A stretch of DNA of 64,000 nucleotides from Paraburkholderia guartelaensis (GCF_004353905.1 NZ_SMOD01000005.1:62001-126000); one strand, 5' to 3'; positions 19,178-28,861 are shown, counted from the first letter of the stretch. Numbers and translations are program-made. Notes: generated by a model from the sequence alone, not told the origin.

Positions 19178-20494
19178 ATGGTTACGACGCATCAACCTGA
19201 AGACCTCGGCGTGCTGCGCTTCATCACGGCGGGTAGCGTGGACGACGGCAAGAGCACGCTGATCGGCCGCCTGCTTTACGACAGCAAGGCTGTTTTGAGC
19301 GATCAGCTCTCGGCGCTGTCGCGTGCGAAGAACAAGCGCACGGTGGGCGACGAGATCGACCTGTCGCTGCTCACCGACGGCCTCGAAGCCGAGCGCGAGC
19401 AGGGCATCACGATCGACGTGGCGTACCGCTACTTCGCCACGGCCAAGCGCAAGTTCATCATCGCCGACACGCCGGGCCACGAGCAGTACACGCGCAACAT
19501 GGTCACGGGCGCTTCGACGGCGCACGCTGCGATCATCCTGATCGACCCGACGCGCGTGACGGTCGAGAACGGCGTGACGCAACTGCTGCCGCAAACCAAG
19601 CGCCACAGCGCCATCGTCAAGCTGCTGGGCCTGCAGCACGTGATCGTCGCGATCAACAAGATGGATCTCGTCGATTACAGCGAAGCGACGTTCGATCTGA
19701 TCCGCGAAGCCTATGTCGCGCTCGCGCGCCAGCTTGGTCTCAATGACGTGCGCTTCGTGCCGGTGTCGGCGCTCAAGGGCGACAACATCGTGGCCGCAAG
19801 CGAGCGCATGCCGTGGTACGCGGGCGAGCCGCTCCTCGACGTGCTCGAACAACTGCCGGTCGCGCAGGCGACGGGCGAAGCGCTGCGCTTTCCGGTGCAG
19901 TGGGTCGCGCGCCAGGACGGTTCCAGCGCCGACGACTTCCGCGGCTACATGGGCCGTGTCGAAGCGGGCGAAGTGAAGGTCGGCGACGCCATCTCGGTGC
20001 TGCCGGCGGGCCGCAGCGCAACGGTGGCCGAAATCATCGCGCCGGTGCCGGGCGGCACGGCGCAGGTCGACCGCGCGTTCGCGGGCCAGACCGTCACGAT
20101 CCGTCTCGCGGAAGACGTCGACGTTTCGCGCGGCGACACCTTCGTGCCGGCGACGGACAGCACGCAACCCGCGAAGAAGCTCGAAGCGGACCTCTGCTGG
20201 TTCGACGACGAGCCGCTTTCGCCGCAGCGCAAGTACCTGCTCAAGCAGACCACGAGCACGGTGTTCGCGAAGATCGGCGCGGTCAAGCAGGTGCTCGACG
20301 TGCATACGCTGTCGCACGCCACCGACCGCCACGAACTCGCGATGAACGATATCGGCCGCGTGGCGCTCTCGCTGCAGAAGCCGCTCGTCTGCGACCTGTA
20401 TGATGCGAATCCTGGCACCGGCGCATTCGTGCTGATCGACGAGGCGACGCATCACACGGTGGCCGCGGGCATGATCCGCGCGTTCTCGGCGTAA
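19178..20494 (+). CDS. cysN: Sulfate adenylyltransferase subunit 1 (GTPase)
   Basis: GTPase subunit driving APS synthesis. The 438-residue protein has the EF-Tu-like G1 motif GSVDDGKST at 19-27, G2/G3 elements ITIDVAYRYF and DTPGHEQY near 85-110, and NKMD near 155. The C-terminus stops after the beta-barrel domains, so there is no fused APS kinase as in NodQ or CysNC. GAGGAAAG precedes the ATG. Only 38 bp separate it from cobA, and these contain a perfect palindrome. Confidence 0.94.
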   Translation: MVTTHQPEDLGVLRFITAGSVDDGKSTLIGRLLYDSKAVLSDQLSALSRAKNKRTVGDEIDLSLLTDGLEAEREQGITIDVAYRYFATAKRKFIIADTPGHEQYTRNMVTGASTAHAAIILIDPTRVTVENGVTQLLPQTKRHSAIVKLLGLQHVIVAINKMDLVDYSEATFDLIREAYVALARQLGLNDVRFVPVSALKGDNIVAASERMPWYAGEPLLDVLEQLPVAQATGEALRFPVQWVARQDGSSADDFRGYMGRVEAGEVKVGDAISVLPAGRSATVAEIIAPVPGGTAQVDRAFAGQTVTIRLAEDVDVSRGDTFVPATDSTQPAKKLEADLCWFDDEPLSPQRKYLLKQTTSTVFAKIGAVKQVLDVHTLSHATDRHELAMNDIGRVALSLQKPLVCDLYDANPGTGAFVLIDEATHHTVAAGMIRAFSA

Positions 20495-20508
20495 GGCGCT
20501 GCGCGAGG

Positions 20509-20530
20509 TTGCGGCCGCGCGCGGCCGCAA
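20509..20530. repeat. Perfect 22-bp GC palindrome between cysN and cobA
   Basis: The two arms TTGCGGCCGCG and CGCGGCCGCAA abut with no loop and contain two overlapping GCGGCCGC units. It ends two bases before the cobA ATG at 20533. In mRNA a hairpin here would be able to mask initiation of cobA. Confidence 0.8.
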
Positions 20531-20532
20531 CA

Positions 20533-21321
20533 ATGGATTCGAAGCATATGGGCAAGGTATATCTGATCGGCGCAGGACCGGGCGCAGCGGACCTCATCAC
20601 GGTGCGCGGCGCACGCCTGCTCGCGAGCGCCGACGTCGTGCTGCACGACGCGCTCGTCGAGCCGGCCATGCTCGAGTACGCGCCGCAAACCGCGAAGTTC
20701 ATCGCGGTCGGCAAGCGCTGCGGGCAACGCTCCACAGCGCAGCACTTCATCAACAAGCAACTCGTCGATGCCGCGCGCGAGCACGCCGTGGTCGTGCGCC
20801 TGAAGGGCGGCGATCCGATGCTGTTCGGCCGCGCCGATGAGGAAATGCGCGCGCTCGAAGCCGCCGGTATCGAGTTCGAAGTCGTGCCGGGCATTACGGC
20901 GGCGCTGGCGAGCGCGGCGACGCTGCAACGCTCGCTCACGCTGCGCGGTGTCGCGCGCAGTGTCGCGCTCGCCACGTATTCGCGCGCGGCGGGCAGCGAG
21001 GAGATTCGCGAGCAGGTCAACGCCGATTCGCTCGTGTTCTACATGGGCCGCGACAGCGCGCCCGAGATCGCGCGCCAGCTGATCGAGGCGGGCCGCGCTG
21101 GCGCCACGTCGGTGGCGATCGTCGAAGCCTGCAGTGCCGCGCGCGAGCGCACGCTGACGCTTACGCTGGCGGGTCTCGCAGCGGGCGAGGCGCAGGACTG
21201 GCTCGACCCGGCGCAGCCGAGCCTGCTCATGATCGGCGATGCGTTCGCCGAACGCTCAGGGCAGGCGCAACGCGAAGACGAAGCGCAGGACGACCATCGC
21301 GGCCGTCGCGCTGCGGCATAA
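20533..21321 (+). CDS. cobA: Uroporphyrinogen-III C-methyltransferase (siroheme branch)
   Basis: SAM-dependent enzyme that makes precorrin-2, the siroheme precursor needed by CysI. The 262-residue protein has GKVYLIGAGPGAADLITVRG near the N-terminus, VVRLKGGDPMLFGR near 85-98 and VVPGITAALAS near 118, the standard SUMT motifs. It is single-domain, unlike the trifunctional CysG, so dehydrogenation and iron insertion need other proteins; the convergent CbiX gene may supply the latter. ATG 20548 (MGKVYLIG) is an alternative start. Neither candidate has a good ribosome-binding site. Confidence 0.92.
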   Translation: MDSKHMGKVYLIGAGPGAADLITVRGARLLASADVVLHDALVEPAMLEYAPQTAKFIAVGKRCGQRSTAQHFINKQLVDAAREHAVVVRLKGGDPMLFGRADEEMRALEAAGIEFEVVPGITAALASAATLQRSLTLRGVARSVALATYSRAAGSEEIREQVNADSLVFYMGRDSAPEIARQLIEAGRAGATSVAIVEACSAARERTLTLTLAGLAAGEAQDWLDPAQPSLLMIGDAFAERSGQAQREDEAQDDHRGRRAAA

Positions 21322-21350
21322 GCGCCACGCAAAAAAAGCCATCAAAACAA

Positions 21351-21382
21351 AACGGGCTCGCTGAAAGGCGAGCCCGTTTTTC
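21351..21382. terminator. Bidirectional terminator between cobA and cbiX
   Basis: Eleven-base-pair stem AACGGGCTCGC/GCGAGCCCGTT with loop TGAAAG. T's follow on the right and A-rich sequence precedes on the left, so it can stop both convergent units. Confidence 0.88.
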
Positions 21383-21399
21383 TTTATGCGCGAGCGGTT

Positions 21400-21777
21400 T
21401 TAGTCGAGTTCGTTTTCGATGCAGTACCGCACGATTGCATCAAGTACCGCATCGTCCTCGCCGACAGCGCCCGCACAGCGCAGGCGCACACCCGGATGCT
21501 CGCCTTGGCATTGCGCGATCAGCGCGGGCAGATCGCGGCGCACGTGGCCGCCCTGGCCAAAGAACACGGGCACGACCGTGATCGTGTCGCAGCCTGCCGC
21601 GGCCTGGCCGGCGATGGCATCGGGCAGGCTCGGCGTCATGAGTTCGAGAAAGGCGAGGCCGACCGGGCCCGCATCGCCGCGCGTGGCGGAAAGCTTCGCG
21701 GCGAGCCGCTGAAACGGCTCCTGCCAGCGCGCGTCGCGCGCGCCGTGGCCGAAGAGAATCATGCCGTGCGTGCCCAT
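21400..21777 (-). CDS. cbiX: Short CbiX/SirB-type chelatase
   Basis: Small metal chelatase of 125 residues, the CbiX(S) size, inserting Fe or Co into sirohydrochlorin. It has LFGHGARD with H11 and VVPVFFGQGGHVRRDLP near 68-84, giving the two histidines expected in the active site. Its position facing the cobA end of the siroheme operon suggests ferrochelation for siroheme. Cobalt insertion for B12 is possible, since late B12 genes lie about 13 kb away. It lies 42 bp downstream of lptG on the same strand. Confidence 0.85.
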   Translation of the reverse strand: MGTHGMILFGHGARDARWQEPFQRLAAKLSATRGDAGPVGLAFLELMTPSLPDAIAGQAAAGCDTITVVPVFFGQGGHVRRDLPALIAQCQGEHPGVRLRCAGAVGEDDAVLDAIVRYCIENELD

Positions 21778-21819
21778 GCTTGCGAGCCTGTGCGAATTAG
21801 CAGCCGAACGCTTCCGGAA

Positions 21820-22968
21820 TCAATGCCGGTCGACCCATTTGAGCCCGATCAGCCCGACCGCGAGATAGATGAGCCCCGGTGTCGCCGCTGTGAGCGGCGC
21901 GGGCCAGGTGTTCAGTGTACCCACGTGCGAGAACAGCGTGTTGACGAGCTGGAAGCTCATGCCGAGCATGATCCCGCCGAACACCTTCATGCCCACCACG
22001 CCGGCACGCGTATGCAGATACGCGAACGGCAGCGAGAGCACGAGCATCACGAACACGGCGAACGGGTAGAGCAGCTTGCGCCAGAACGCGATCTGGTAGC
22101 GCTGCGCGTCCTGATGGTTCTCGGTCAGATGCTGGATGTAGCGGAACAGGTTGAACATCGACATCCGGTCGGGCGAAACGAGCAGCACCGAAAGAATGTT
22201 CGGCGTCAGTTCCGAGCGCAGCGAGTATTCGGGCGCCGAGGTCTGCTCTGCGCGATAGACCGGATTGAGCGCGTCGAGCGGCTGGTTCTGCGGCGGCGGC
22301 ACGCTGATCAGCTGCGTATCGGTCACGTCCTTGAGCAGCCAGTGGCCCGGCGGCTGGAACGTACCGCTCTTCGCGAGGCGCACGTTGGAGAGCCGGAACT
22401 GCGAATCGAATTCGTAGATGCGCACGTTCGTGATGGTCGCGTCGGGCAGCAGCTCGCCGACGTTCACGAAGCGCGTGACCTGCTCGCCGTCGGCGCGCGC
22501 GGTGAGCGTGTCCTTCACCCACACACCCGACTGGAAGTTGCTCGACACGGCCGAGCCCAACGCTTCGAGACGCACGCGCTCGGAGAGCTGGTCGGTGTAA
22601 GGGCCGACCACTTCGCCGATCAGGTAGGTCAGCAGCACGAGCGGCACGCCGATCTTGAGCAGCGAGCGCAGCGCCTGGTTGGTGGCGAGACCCGACACAC
22701 GAAAGATCGTGTACTCGGAATTCGCGGCCATTTGGGCGAACACGTAGATAGCGGCAATGAGCGCCGCGACCGGGATGATCTCGTAGAGCCGCGAGGGCGC
22801 CTGGAGCGCCACGCGCAGCACCGCGTACTGGAATTTGTAGTTGCCGTGGCCGACCGAGTTCAGCTCGTTGATGAGGTCGAAGAAGAAGAACAGGCCGGAG
22901 AAGGCGAACAGGATGAAGATGAACGTCAGGTAGACCTGGCGAGCGAAGTATTTTTCGTAGATGCGCAT
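21820..22968 (-). CDS. lptG: LPS export ABC permease LptG
   Basis: One of two transmembrane subunits of the LptB2FG extractor that lifts lipopolysaccharide from the inner membrane. The 382-residue protein has about three N-terminal membrane segments (residues 12-120), a periplasmic beta-jellyroll-like region (about 125-265) and three C-terminal segments. It opens with MRIYEKYFARQVYLTF, typical of LptG. It lies 15 bp downstream of lptF. The ATPase LptB is encoded elsewhere. Confidence 0.93.
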   Translation of the reverse strand: MRIYEKYFARQVYLTFIFILFAFSGLFFFFDLINELNSVGHGNYKFQYAVLRVALQAPSRLYEIIPVAALIAAIYVFAQMAANSEYTIFRVSGLATNQALRSLLKIGVPLVLLTYLIGEVVGPYTDQLSERVRLEALGSAVSSNFQSGVWVKDTLTARADGEQVTRFVNVGELLPDATITNVRIYEFDSQFRLSNVRLAKSGTFQPPGHWLLKDVTDTQLISVPPPQNQPLDALNPVYRAEQTSAPEYSLRSELTPNILSVLLVSPDRMSMFNLFRYIQHLTENHQDAQRYQIAFWRKLLYPFAVFVMLVLSLPFAYLHTRAGVVGMKVFGGIMLGMSFQLVNTLFSHVGTLNTWPAPLTAATPGLIYLAVGLIGLKWVDRH

Positions 22969-22983
22969 CGGTCAGTTTCCCTC

Positions 22984-24084
22984 TCAGTTTCCAGGAGAGG
23001 CGCGCCGGAACATCGCACGTGTAAAGAGCGGCCGGTTGCGCACGCGTATCCAGAAGATGAACACGACGAGCGCGAGCACCACGGCGTGCAGCAGGACGAG
23101 GCCGACGCCGAATGGCATCTTGCCTTGCTCGATCTGCGACTGCACGACGTTGAGCAGGTTCGAATAGGTGAGGTAGATCAGCACCGCCATCACGAGATTG
23201 ATCGTGCGGCTGCGGCGCGGGTTCTGGTAGGCAAGCGGAATGCCGAGCAGCATCAGATTGATCGCGATGAGCGGCAGGCCGGCGCGCCAGGCGAGTTCGC
23301 CCAGGTTGTCGTTGGTCGGATGGCGCAGGAGGCCGGGTGTGGACGTCGTGCTCGCCGAAGGCGTGTTCACGAGCGGCTGGCTCGTGATCTTCACGCCATA
23401 GCGCTGGAACTCGCTGATGCGAAAGTCCGGGTGGCCAGGCTCGCCGTCGTAGCGGCGGCCGTTTTCGAGCACGACGAAGCGGTCGCCGCTCTTCATGGTT
23501 TCGGTGTGGCCCGTCTTCGAGACGATCACGCTCACCTTGCCGTTTTCCGTGCTGGTGACGAACACGTTCTCCACGCGGGCCTGGTCGGGGCTCATGCTCT
23601 CGATGAAGAACACGCGATTGGTGGTGGGCGATTCGCGGAACTGGCCGGGCGCGAGCAGCGACACTTCATCGCGCTGCTGGAAGCGCGCGCGAATCAGCTT
23701 GCTCTGCGCGTTCGACCACGGCCAGCCGATGAACGCGAAGAACACGATGAGCAGGATGATCGGCGTGGCAAAGGTGGCGACGGGTTTGATCAGGCGCGTG
23801 AGGCTCACCCCGGAGGAGAGCCACACGACCATTTCGGAATCCTTGTACCAGCGCGTGAGGACGAACAGGATCGACACGAAGAGCGTGACGATGAGCATGA
23901 CGGCCATGTAGCCGATCACGGTCAGTCCGATCAGCACCAGCACGTCGCGCGGGTCGATCTGACCGGACGCGGCGAAGCCGACGATGCGGATCATCATCGT
24001 CGTCAGCATGATCGTGAGCAGAACCATGAACACGGCGCCGGCCGTGTACGCGAGTTCGCGCTGCAGGGAACGTTCGAAGATCAT
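22984..24084 (-). CDS. lptF: LPS export ABC permease LptF
   Basis: Partner permease of LptG, 366 residues from the start MIFERSLQREL at 24084; a longer in-frame start adds nine residues that are atypical. Six hydrophobic segments flank a periplasmic domain of roughly 145 residues. WLSSGVSLTRLIKP near 90 is the coupling-helix region contacting LptB. It is divergent from pepA across 134 bp, as in many gamma- and beta-proteobacteria, and heads the lptF-lptG-cbiX strand. Confidence 0.93.
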   Translation of the reverse strand: MIFERSLQRELAYTAGAVFMVLLTIMLTTMMIRIVGFAASGQIDPRDVLVLIGLTVIGYMAVMLIVTLFVSILFVLTRWYKDSEMVVWLSSGVSLTRLIKPVATFATPIILLIVFFAFIGWPWSNAQSKLIRARFQQRDEVSLLAPGQFRESPTTNRVFFIESMSPDQARVENVFVTSTENGKVSVIVSKTGHTETMKSGDRFVVLENGRRYDGEPGHPDFRISEFQRYGVKITSQPLVNTPSASTTSTPGLLRHPTNDNLGELAWRAGLPLIAINLMLLGIPLAYQNPRRSRTINLVMAVLIYLTYSNLLNVVQSQIEQGKMPFGVGLVLLHAVVLALVVFIFWIRVRNRPLFTRAMFRRASPGN

Positions 24085-24218
24085 TCTTGATGGGCAGGGC
24101 GGGCGGACCATGCCGGGAGGCGCGCAGCTCGCGCAACCGTCCAGGAGCCGCCGCGGGAAAAATAGCGGATAATTGCGGCTTTCATCCTAAGCCCTGATTT
24201 TATCCGAGGACAAGCGCG

Positions 24219-25730
24219 ATGGACTTTAGCATAAAAGCCTGTGACTGGAGCAAAGGCGGGGACGGCCCCTTCCTGACCGGCAAGTCGGATTGTGTCGTAG
24301 TCGGCGTGTTCGAGGCGCAAACCCTCTCTGGCGCGGCGTTCGCGATCGACAGCGCCATTGGCGGCGCAATCGCGCGCGTCGTCAAGGCCGGTGACATCGA
24401 CGGCAAGGCCGGCTCCACGCTGTTCCTGCCGGAAGTGAGCGGCATCGGCGCCTCGCGCGTGCTGCTCGTGGGTCTCGGCAAGCAGGACACGTTCGGCCAG
24501 AAGGCTTACGGAGACGCGGTCAAGGCCGCCTGGCGCGCGATCCTCGGCACGAAAATCGCGCAGGTCACCTTCACGCTCGCGCAATTGCCGGTGAAGGAGC
24601 GCTCGGGCGACTGGGGCGTGCGCACCGCCATTCTCGCGCTGCGCAACGAGACCTATCGCTTCACGCAGATGAAGAGCAAGCCCGACGTCTCGCAGCGCGC
24701 CCTCAAGCGCGTGGTCTTCAGCGTCGACGCTGCTGACGAGAAGGCCGCGAAGGTTGCGGCGAAGCAGTCTGTTGCGCTCGCCAACGGCATGGACCTCACG
24801 CGCGACCTCGGCAATCTGCCGGGCAACGTCTGCACGCCGACCTATCTCGCGGCCACGGCCAAGAAGCTCGCGCGCGACTGGAAGCTCAAGGTCGAGGTGC
24901 TCGGTCAGCGCCAGATCGAGACGCTCAAGATGGGTTCGTTTCTTTCTGTAACAAAGGGCTCCGTCGAGCCGCCGCAGTTCATCGTGCTGCACTACCAGGG
25001 CGCAAGCGCCAAGGCCGCGCCCATCGTGCTGGTCGGCAAGGGCATCACGTTCGACACGGGCGGCATTTCGCTCAAGCCGGGCGAAGGCATGGACGAGATG
25101 AAGTACGACATGTGCGGCGCGGGCTCGGTGCTCGGCACGATCCGCGCGGTCGCCGAAATGGGGCTCAAGCTCAATGTGATCGGCATCATTCCGACCTGCG
25201 AGAACATGCCCGCGGGCAACGCCACGAAGCCGGGCGACATCGTCACGACGATGGCGGGCCTCACGGTCGAAGTGCTCAACACCGACGCCGAAGGCCGCCT
25301 GATCCTGTGCGACGCGCTCACCTACGCCGAGCGCTTCAAGCCGGCCGCCGTGGTCGACATCGCCACGCTCACGGGCGCCTGCATCATTGCGCTCGGCCAT
25401 CACAACAGTGGCCTCTTCTCGAAGGACGACGCGCTCGCGGGCGAGTTGCTCGACGCGTCGCGCGAAGCGAACGATCCAGCCTGGCGCCTGCCGCTCGACG
25501 ACGAGTATCAGGACCAGCTCAAGTCGAACTTTGCCGACCTCGCCAACATCGGCGGGCGTCCGGCGGGTAGCGTGACGGCGGCGTGCTTCCTCTCGCGTTT
25601 CACTGAAAACTACCCGTGGGCGCACCTCGACATCGCAGGCACGGCGTGGAAGAGCGGCGCGGCCAAGGGTGCAACGGGCCGTCCAGTGCCGCTGCTCGCC
25701 CAGTTCCTGATCGATCGTGCCGGGCAATGA
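24219..25730 (+). CDS. pepA: Leucyl aminopeptidase (cytosol aminopeptidase, M17)
   Basis: Hexameric dimetal aminopeptidase of 503 residues. The N-terminal macro-like domain (to about 170) is followed by the catalytic domain with [17 protein letters not shown] near 268-284 (catalytic lysine and metal-binding Asp), the M17 signature NTDAEGR at 354-360, and [17 protein letters not shown] near 380. In enterobacteria PepA also acts as a DNA-binding protein in cer recombination and carAB control; whether that holds here is unknown. It precedes holC, the usual neighbour. Confidence 0.96.
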   Translation: MDFSIKACDWSKGGDGPFLTGKSDCVVVGVFEAQTLSGAAFAIDSAIGGAIARVVKAGDIDGKAGSTLFLPEVSGIGASRVLLVGLGKQDTFGQKAYGDAVKAAWRAILGTKIAQVTFTLAQLPVKERSGDWGVRTAILALRNETYRFTQMKSKPDVSQRALKRVVFSVDAADEKAAKVAAKQSVALANGMDLTRDLGNLPGNVCTPTYLAATAKKLARDWKLKVEVLGQRQIETLKMGSFLSVTKGSVEPPQFIVLHYQGASAKAAPIVLVGKGITFDTGGISLKPGEGMDEMKYDMCGAGSVLGTIRAVAEMGLKLNVIGIIPTCENMPAGNATKPGDIVTTMAGLTVEVLNTDAEGRLILCDALTYAERFKPAAVVDIATLTGACIIALGHHNSGLFSKDDALAGELLDASREANDPAWRLPLDDEYQDQLKSNFADLANIGGRPAGSVTAACFLSRFTENYPWAHLDIAGTAWKSGAAKGATGRPVPLLAQFLIDRAGQ

Positions 25731-25782
25731 GGGCAGGAATGGCGATTGCTGCCCACCTGACGGTGTGTAAAGTGGTGTGGGC

Positions 25783-26199
25783 ATGACGCGCATCGATTTC
25801 CACACGAACGTCGGCGACTCGCTGCTGTATGCGTGCCGCCTCGTGCGCAAGGCGTATCAGGCGGGCCAGCAGGCGGTGGTGCTGGCCGAGCCCGCGCGCC
25901 TGCGCGCGTTCGACGAAATGTTGTGGACCTTTTCGCCGCTCGACTTCGTGCCGCACTGCATGGCCGACAGCCCGCACGCGGGCGAATCGCCCATCGTGCT
26001 GGCAACGGATCTCGAGCGTGCGCCGCATCATCGTGTGCTGCTCAATCTCGGCGCCGAGGTCCCGCCACAGTTCGCACGCTTCGAACGCCTGCTCGAAGTG
26101 ATTGGCGATGCGCCCGACGAACTCGCGTCGGGCCGCGAGCGCTATCGTTTCTACCGCGACCGCGGTTACGCGCTCAACAACTACAAGCAGGGCGGCTAA
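25783..26199 (+). CDS. holC: DNA polymerase III chi subunit
   Basis: Clamp-loader accessory protein of 138 residues that links polymerase III to SSB. It has TRIDFHTNVGDSLLYACRLVRKAY at the N-terminus and DRGYALNNYKQGG at the C-terminus, both typical of HolC. The ATG at 25783 was preferred over GTG two codons earlier. It lies 52 bp after pepA, the conserved pepA-holC arrangement, and 59 bp before the DUF2486 gene. Confidence 0.93.
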   Translation: MTRIDFHTNVGDSLLYACRLVRKAYQAGQQAVVLAEPARLRAFDEMLWTFSPLDFVPHCMADSPHAGESPIVLATDLERAPHHRVLLNLGAEVPPQFARFERLLEVIGDAPDELASGRERYRFYRDRGYALNNYKQGG

Positions 26200-26258
26200 G
26201 GCCGGTCGCGAGAGGCGTACCGGCGCAAGGCCGACTGCCCCGATCGATGGAGGTATAC

Positions 26259-26660
26259 ATGTCCGGCATGCACGACTCGGAAGAAGCTGCGATTCCTCTC
26301 TTGAACGAGGTGATGGTGACCGGCAATCCGCTGCGCGCGCACAACGTCGAAGAGGCGAAGAGCGCGACGGCCGCTGCCGTCCAGGCCGCCGTGGCCGAGC
26401 GCGAGGAGGGCCTGTTTGCGCATGACGCCGACGCCCTCGTCGAGCGTCTGCGCGGCCGTTGCCTGACCTGGCTCACCGGCGAAGGCCGCGCCGTGATCGA
26501 GGCGCGCTGCAGCGCCGCGATGCAGGAACATACGAACTGGCTCGTGGGTCAGGTGTCACGCGAAATCGGTCTCGCGCTCGAAACGGAACTTACGAACTGG
26601 GTGAAGGCCGCCGTGCGCGAAGAGTTGGCGGCGCGCGCGGGGCGTCCGCCTTCGGCCTGA
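26259..26660 (+). CDS. DUF2486-family protein of unknown function
   Basis: Acidic N-terminus, helical and alanine-rich protein of 133 residues with no signal peptide or membrane segment. A central segment (about residues 50-110: LFAHDADALVERLRG and WLVGQVSREIGLALETELTNW) is predicted to be amphipathic helix and could oligomerise. GGAGG lies five bases before the ATG at 26259; an ATG four codons upstream is possible. It is third in the pepA-holC row. I recognise it as DUF2486, a family I know mainly from Burkholderiaceae, and cannot assign a function. Confidence 0.75.
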   Translation: MSGMHDSEEAAIPLLNEVMVTGNPLRAHNVEEAKSATAAAVQAAVAEREEGLFAHDADALVERLRGRCLTWLTGEGRAVIEARCSAAMQEHTNWLVGQVSREIGLALETELTNWVKAAVREELAARAGRPPSA

Positions 26661-26705
26661 TTCAGCCGGGCGCGCGGCGGCAAGCGCGCCATCGCACCGT
26701 TCGCC

Positions 26706-27065
26706 TCACTTGAGCGTGAGGACCCAGCTCGCGAGCTGGGCCGCCTGGCTGGGGTTCAGCTGCGTGTTGGCCGGCATCGGCACCGTGCCCCACACGCCGG
26801 TGCTGCCTTCCAGAATCTTGTGTGTGAGGTAGGCCTGTGCGTCGGGCTTGCCCGCGTACTTTGCGGCAACGTCGCGCAGGGCGGGACCCATGAAATTGCG
26901 GGTCACCGAATGGCAGCTCATGCAGTTCTCCTGCTGGGCGAGCGCGAGGCCGGTGGGTCCATGCTGCGCGCGGGCCGGAGCTGCCCCGAGCGCGCCGGCA
27001 AGGCCGATGGCGAGCGCGGCGGCGAGCGTCGCTGTCTTGTTTTTCGCTTGCGACTTCCGTTTCAT
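26706..27065 (-). CDS. Class I c-type cytochrome (periplasmic)
   Basis: Monohaem cytochrome c of 119 residues. A Sec signal ends near ARA33, the haem-binding motif C48-M-S-C-H52 follows, and M97 in VPMPAN is the likely axial ligand. Size and the SQAAQLASWVLTLK ending resemble cytochrome c551/c552 electron carriers. A consensus -10 (TATAAT) lies about 40 bases upstream on the minus strand. Its redox partner is not indicated by the neighbours. Confidence 0.9.
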   Translation of the reverse strand: MKRKSQAKNKTATLAAALAIGLAGALGAAPARAQHGPTGLALAQQENCMSCHSVTRNFMGPALRDVAAKYAGKPDAQAYLTHKILEGSTGVWGTVPMPANTQLNPSQAAQLASWVLTLK

Positions 27066-27105
27066 ACTGGTCTCCGCCCGCGTGTGCGCCGGCTGTGTCG
27101 TCGCA

Positions 27106-27111
27106 TTATAA
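27106..27111 (-). promoter_or_regulatory. Consensus -10 box (TATAAT) for the cytochrome c gene
   Basis: Reading leftward, TATAAT lies directly next to the base of the ilvD terminator hairpin, so the matching -35 region would fall inside that hairpin. Transcription would start near 27099, about 35 bases before the cytochrome ATG. Confidence 0.5.
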
Positions 27112-27152
27112 AAGCAAAGGGCGCACGTCCTGGACGTGCGCCCTTTGCTTTA
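27112..27152. terminator. Long perfect hairpin terminator after ilvD
   Basis: Twenty-base arms (AAAGCAAAGGGCGCACGTCC and its exact complement) are separated by a single base, so the real loop forms from the inner bases. Read leftward the stem ends in CTTTT. It lies 36 bases past the ilvD stop. Confidence 0.9.
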
Positions 27153-27187
27153 CCGCAGGTCGAGATGCGAATGACGCCTGGCCCCGC

Positions 27188-28861
27188 CTAGCCCGTCACC
27201 GCGCCCTGGTTCGCCGGGCGTGCGAGCGCCGCGTACTTCGCCATCACGCCGCGGGTGTAACGCGGCGCGGGCTGCTTCCAGGCCGCCCGCCGGCGCGCGA
27301 GTTCGGCGTCGTCCACGTTCAGTTGCAGCAGGAGCTTGTGAGCGTCGATGGTGATCGAGTCGCCTTCCTGCACGAGCGCGATCGTGCCGCCTTCGAACGC
27401 TTCCGGCGCGACGTGGCCCACCACCATGCCCCAGGTGCCGCCGGAGAAGCGCCCATCGGTGATGAGCCCAACCGATTCCCCAAGCCCCTTGCCGATGATC
27501 GCCGAAGTCGGCGCGAGCATTTCCGGCATGCCGGGGCCGCCCTTCGGGCCGAGATAGCGCAGCACGACGACGTCGCCTGCCTTGATCCTGTCTGCGAGGA
27601 TGGCTTCCATCGCGCTCTGCTCGTCGTCGAATACGCGCGCCGGGCCCGTGATCACCGGATTCTTCAGGCCCGTGATCTTGGCGACCGCGCCGTGCGTCGC
27701 GAGGTTGCCCTTGAGGATCGCCAGATGGCCTTCCTTGTACAGCGCCTGGCTGATGGGGAAGATCACCTTCTGGTCCGCGCGCGGCGTGGACGGCACGTCC
27801 TTGAGTTCTTCCGCGATGGTCTTGCCCGTGATGGTGATGCAGTCGCCATGCAGGAGCCCCGCATCGAGCAGGATCTTGAGCACTTGCGGAATGCCTCCGG
27901 CCTCGTGCAGGTCGGTCGCAACGTACTGGCCCGAAGGCTTCAGGTCGCAGATCACCGGCACCTTCTTGCGCATGCGCTCGAAGTCGTCGATGGTCCATTC
28001 GATTTCCGCGGCGTGCGCGATGGCGAGATAGTGCAGCACGGCGTTGGTCGAGCCGCCCGTCGCCATGATGAGCGCCACGGCGTTCTCGATCGACTGCTTC
28101 GTGATGATGTCTCGCGGCTTGAGGTCCTGCTTGACGGCCTCGACCAGCACGCGCGCCGATTCCGCCGCCGAGTCGACTTTCTCCTGGTCGGGGTTGGCCA
28201 TCGTCGACGAATACATGAGCGACATGCCGAGCGCCTCGAACGACGAGCTCATCGTGTTCGCGGTGTACATGCCGCCGCACGAACCGGTGGAAGGGCAGGC
28301 GTTTTTCTCGACGCCTTCGAAATCTTCTTCGGTCATGCGCCCCGCGGTGAATTCGCCCACGGCCTCGAACGCCGAGACGATGGTGAGCGCCTTTCCCTTC
28401 CAGTTGCCTGGGCGGATCGTGCCGCCATACACGTAAATGCCGGGCACGTTGATGCGAGCGAGCGCGATCATGCCGCCGGGCATGTTCTTGTCGCAGCCGC
28501 CGATCACGACCACGCCGTCCATCCACTGGCCTTGCACGCAGGTCTCGATGCAGTCGGCGATGACTTCGCGCGAGACGAGCGAGTACTTCATGCCTTCGGT
28601 GCCCATCGACATGCCGTCCGAGATCGTGGGCGTGCCAAAGGTCTGCGGGTTCGCGTCGGCGTGCTTGATGGCGTCGACGGCCGCGTCGGTCAGGCGCTGC
28701 AGGCCGGCGTTGCACGGCGTAATGGTCGAGTGGCCATTGGCGACACCGATCATCGGCTTGTCGAAGTCGGCCTTCTCGTAGCCGAGGGCGTAATACATCG
28801 AACGGTTGGGCGAACGGGCGACGCCTTGCGTGATGTGCTTCGAACGACGGTTATAGGGCAT
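27188..28861 (-). CDS. ilvD: Dihydroxy-acid dehydratase
   Basis: Iron-sulfur enzyme of 557 residues that dehydrates dihydroxy-isovalerate and its methyl homologue in valine, leucine and isoleucine synthesis. Cluster cysteines are C50 (TPCNAGL), C123 ([10 protein letters not shown]) and C195 (TGSCGGM). The three-cysteine pattern and the [11 protein letters not shown] motif fit the bacterial/plant IlvD group. It is divergent from a LysR regulator gene across 170 bp, which may control it, and ends in a strong terminator. Confidence 0.95.
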   Translation of the reverse strand: MPYNRRSKHITQGVARSPNRSMYYALGYEKADFDKPMIGVANGHSTITPCNAGLQRLTDAAVDAIKHADANPQTFGTPTISDGMSMGTEGMKYSLVSREVIADCIETCVQGQWMDGVVVIGGCDKNMPGGMIALARINVPGIYVYGGTIRPGNWKGKALTIVSAFEAVGEFTAGRMTEEDFEGVEKNACPSTGSCGGMYTANTMSSSFEALGMSLMYSSTMANPDQEKVDSAAESARVLVEAVKQDLKPRDIITKQSIENAVALIMATGGSTNAVLHYLAIAHAAEIEWTIDDFERMRKKVPVICDLKPSGQYVATDLHEAGGIPQVLKILLDAGLLHGDCITITGKTIAEELKDVPSTPRADQKVIFPISQALYKEGHLAILKGNLATHGAVAKITGLKNPVITGPARVFDDEQSAMEAILADRIKAGDVVVLRYLGPKGGPGMPEMLAPTSAIIGKGLGESVGLITDGRFSGGTWGMVVGHVAPEAFEGGTIALVQEGDSITIDAHKLLLQLNVDDAELARRRAAWKQPAPRYTRGVMAKYAALARPANQGAVTG

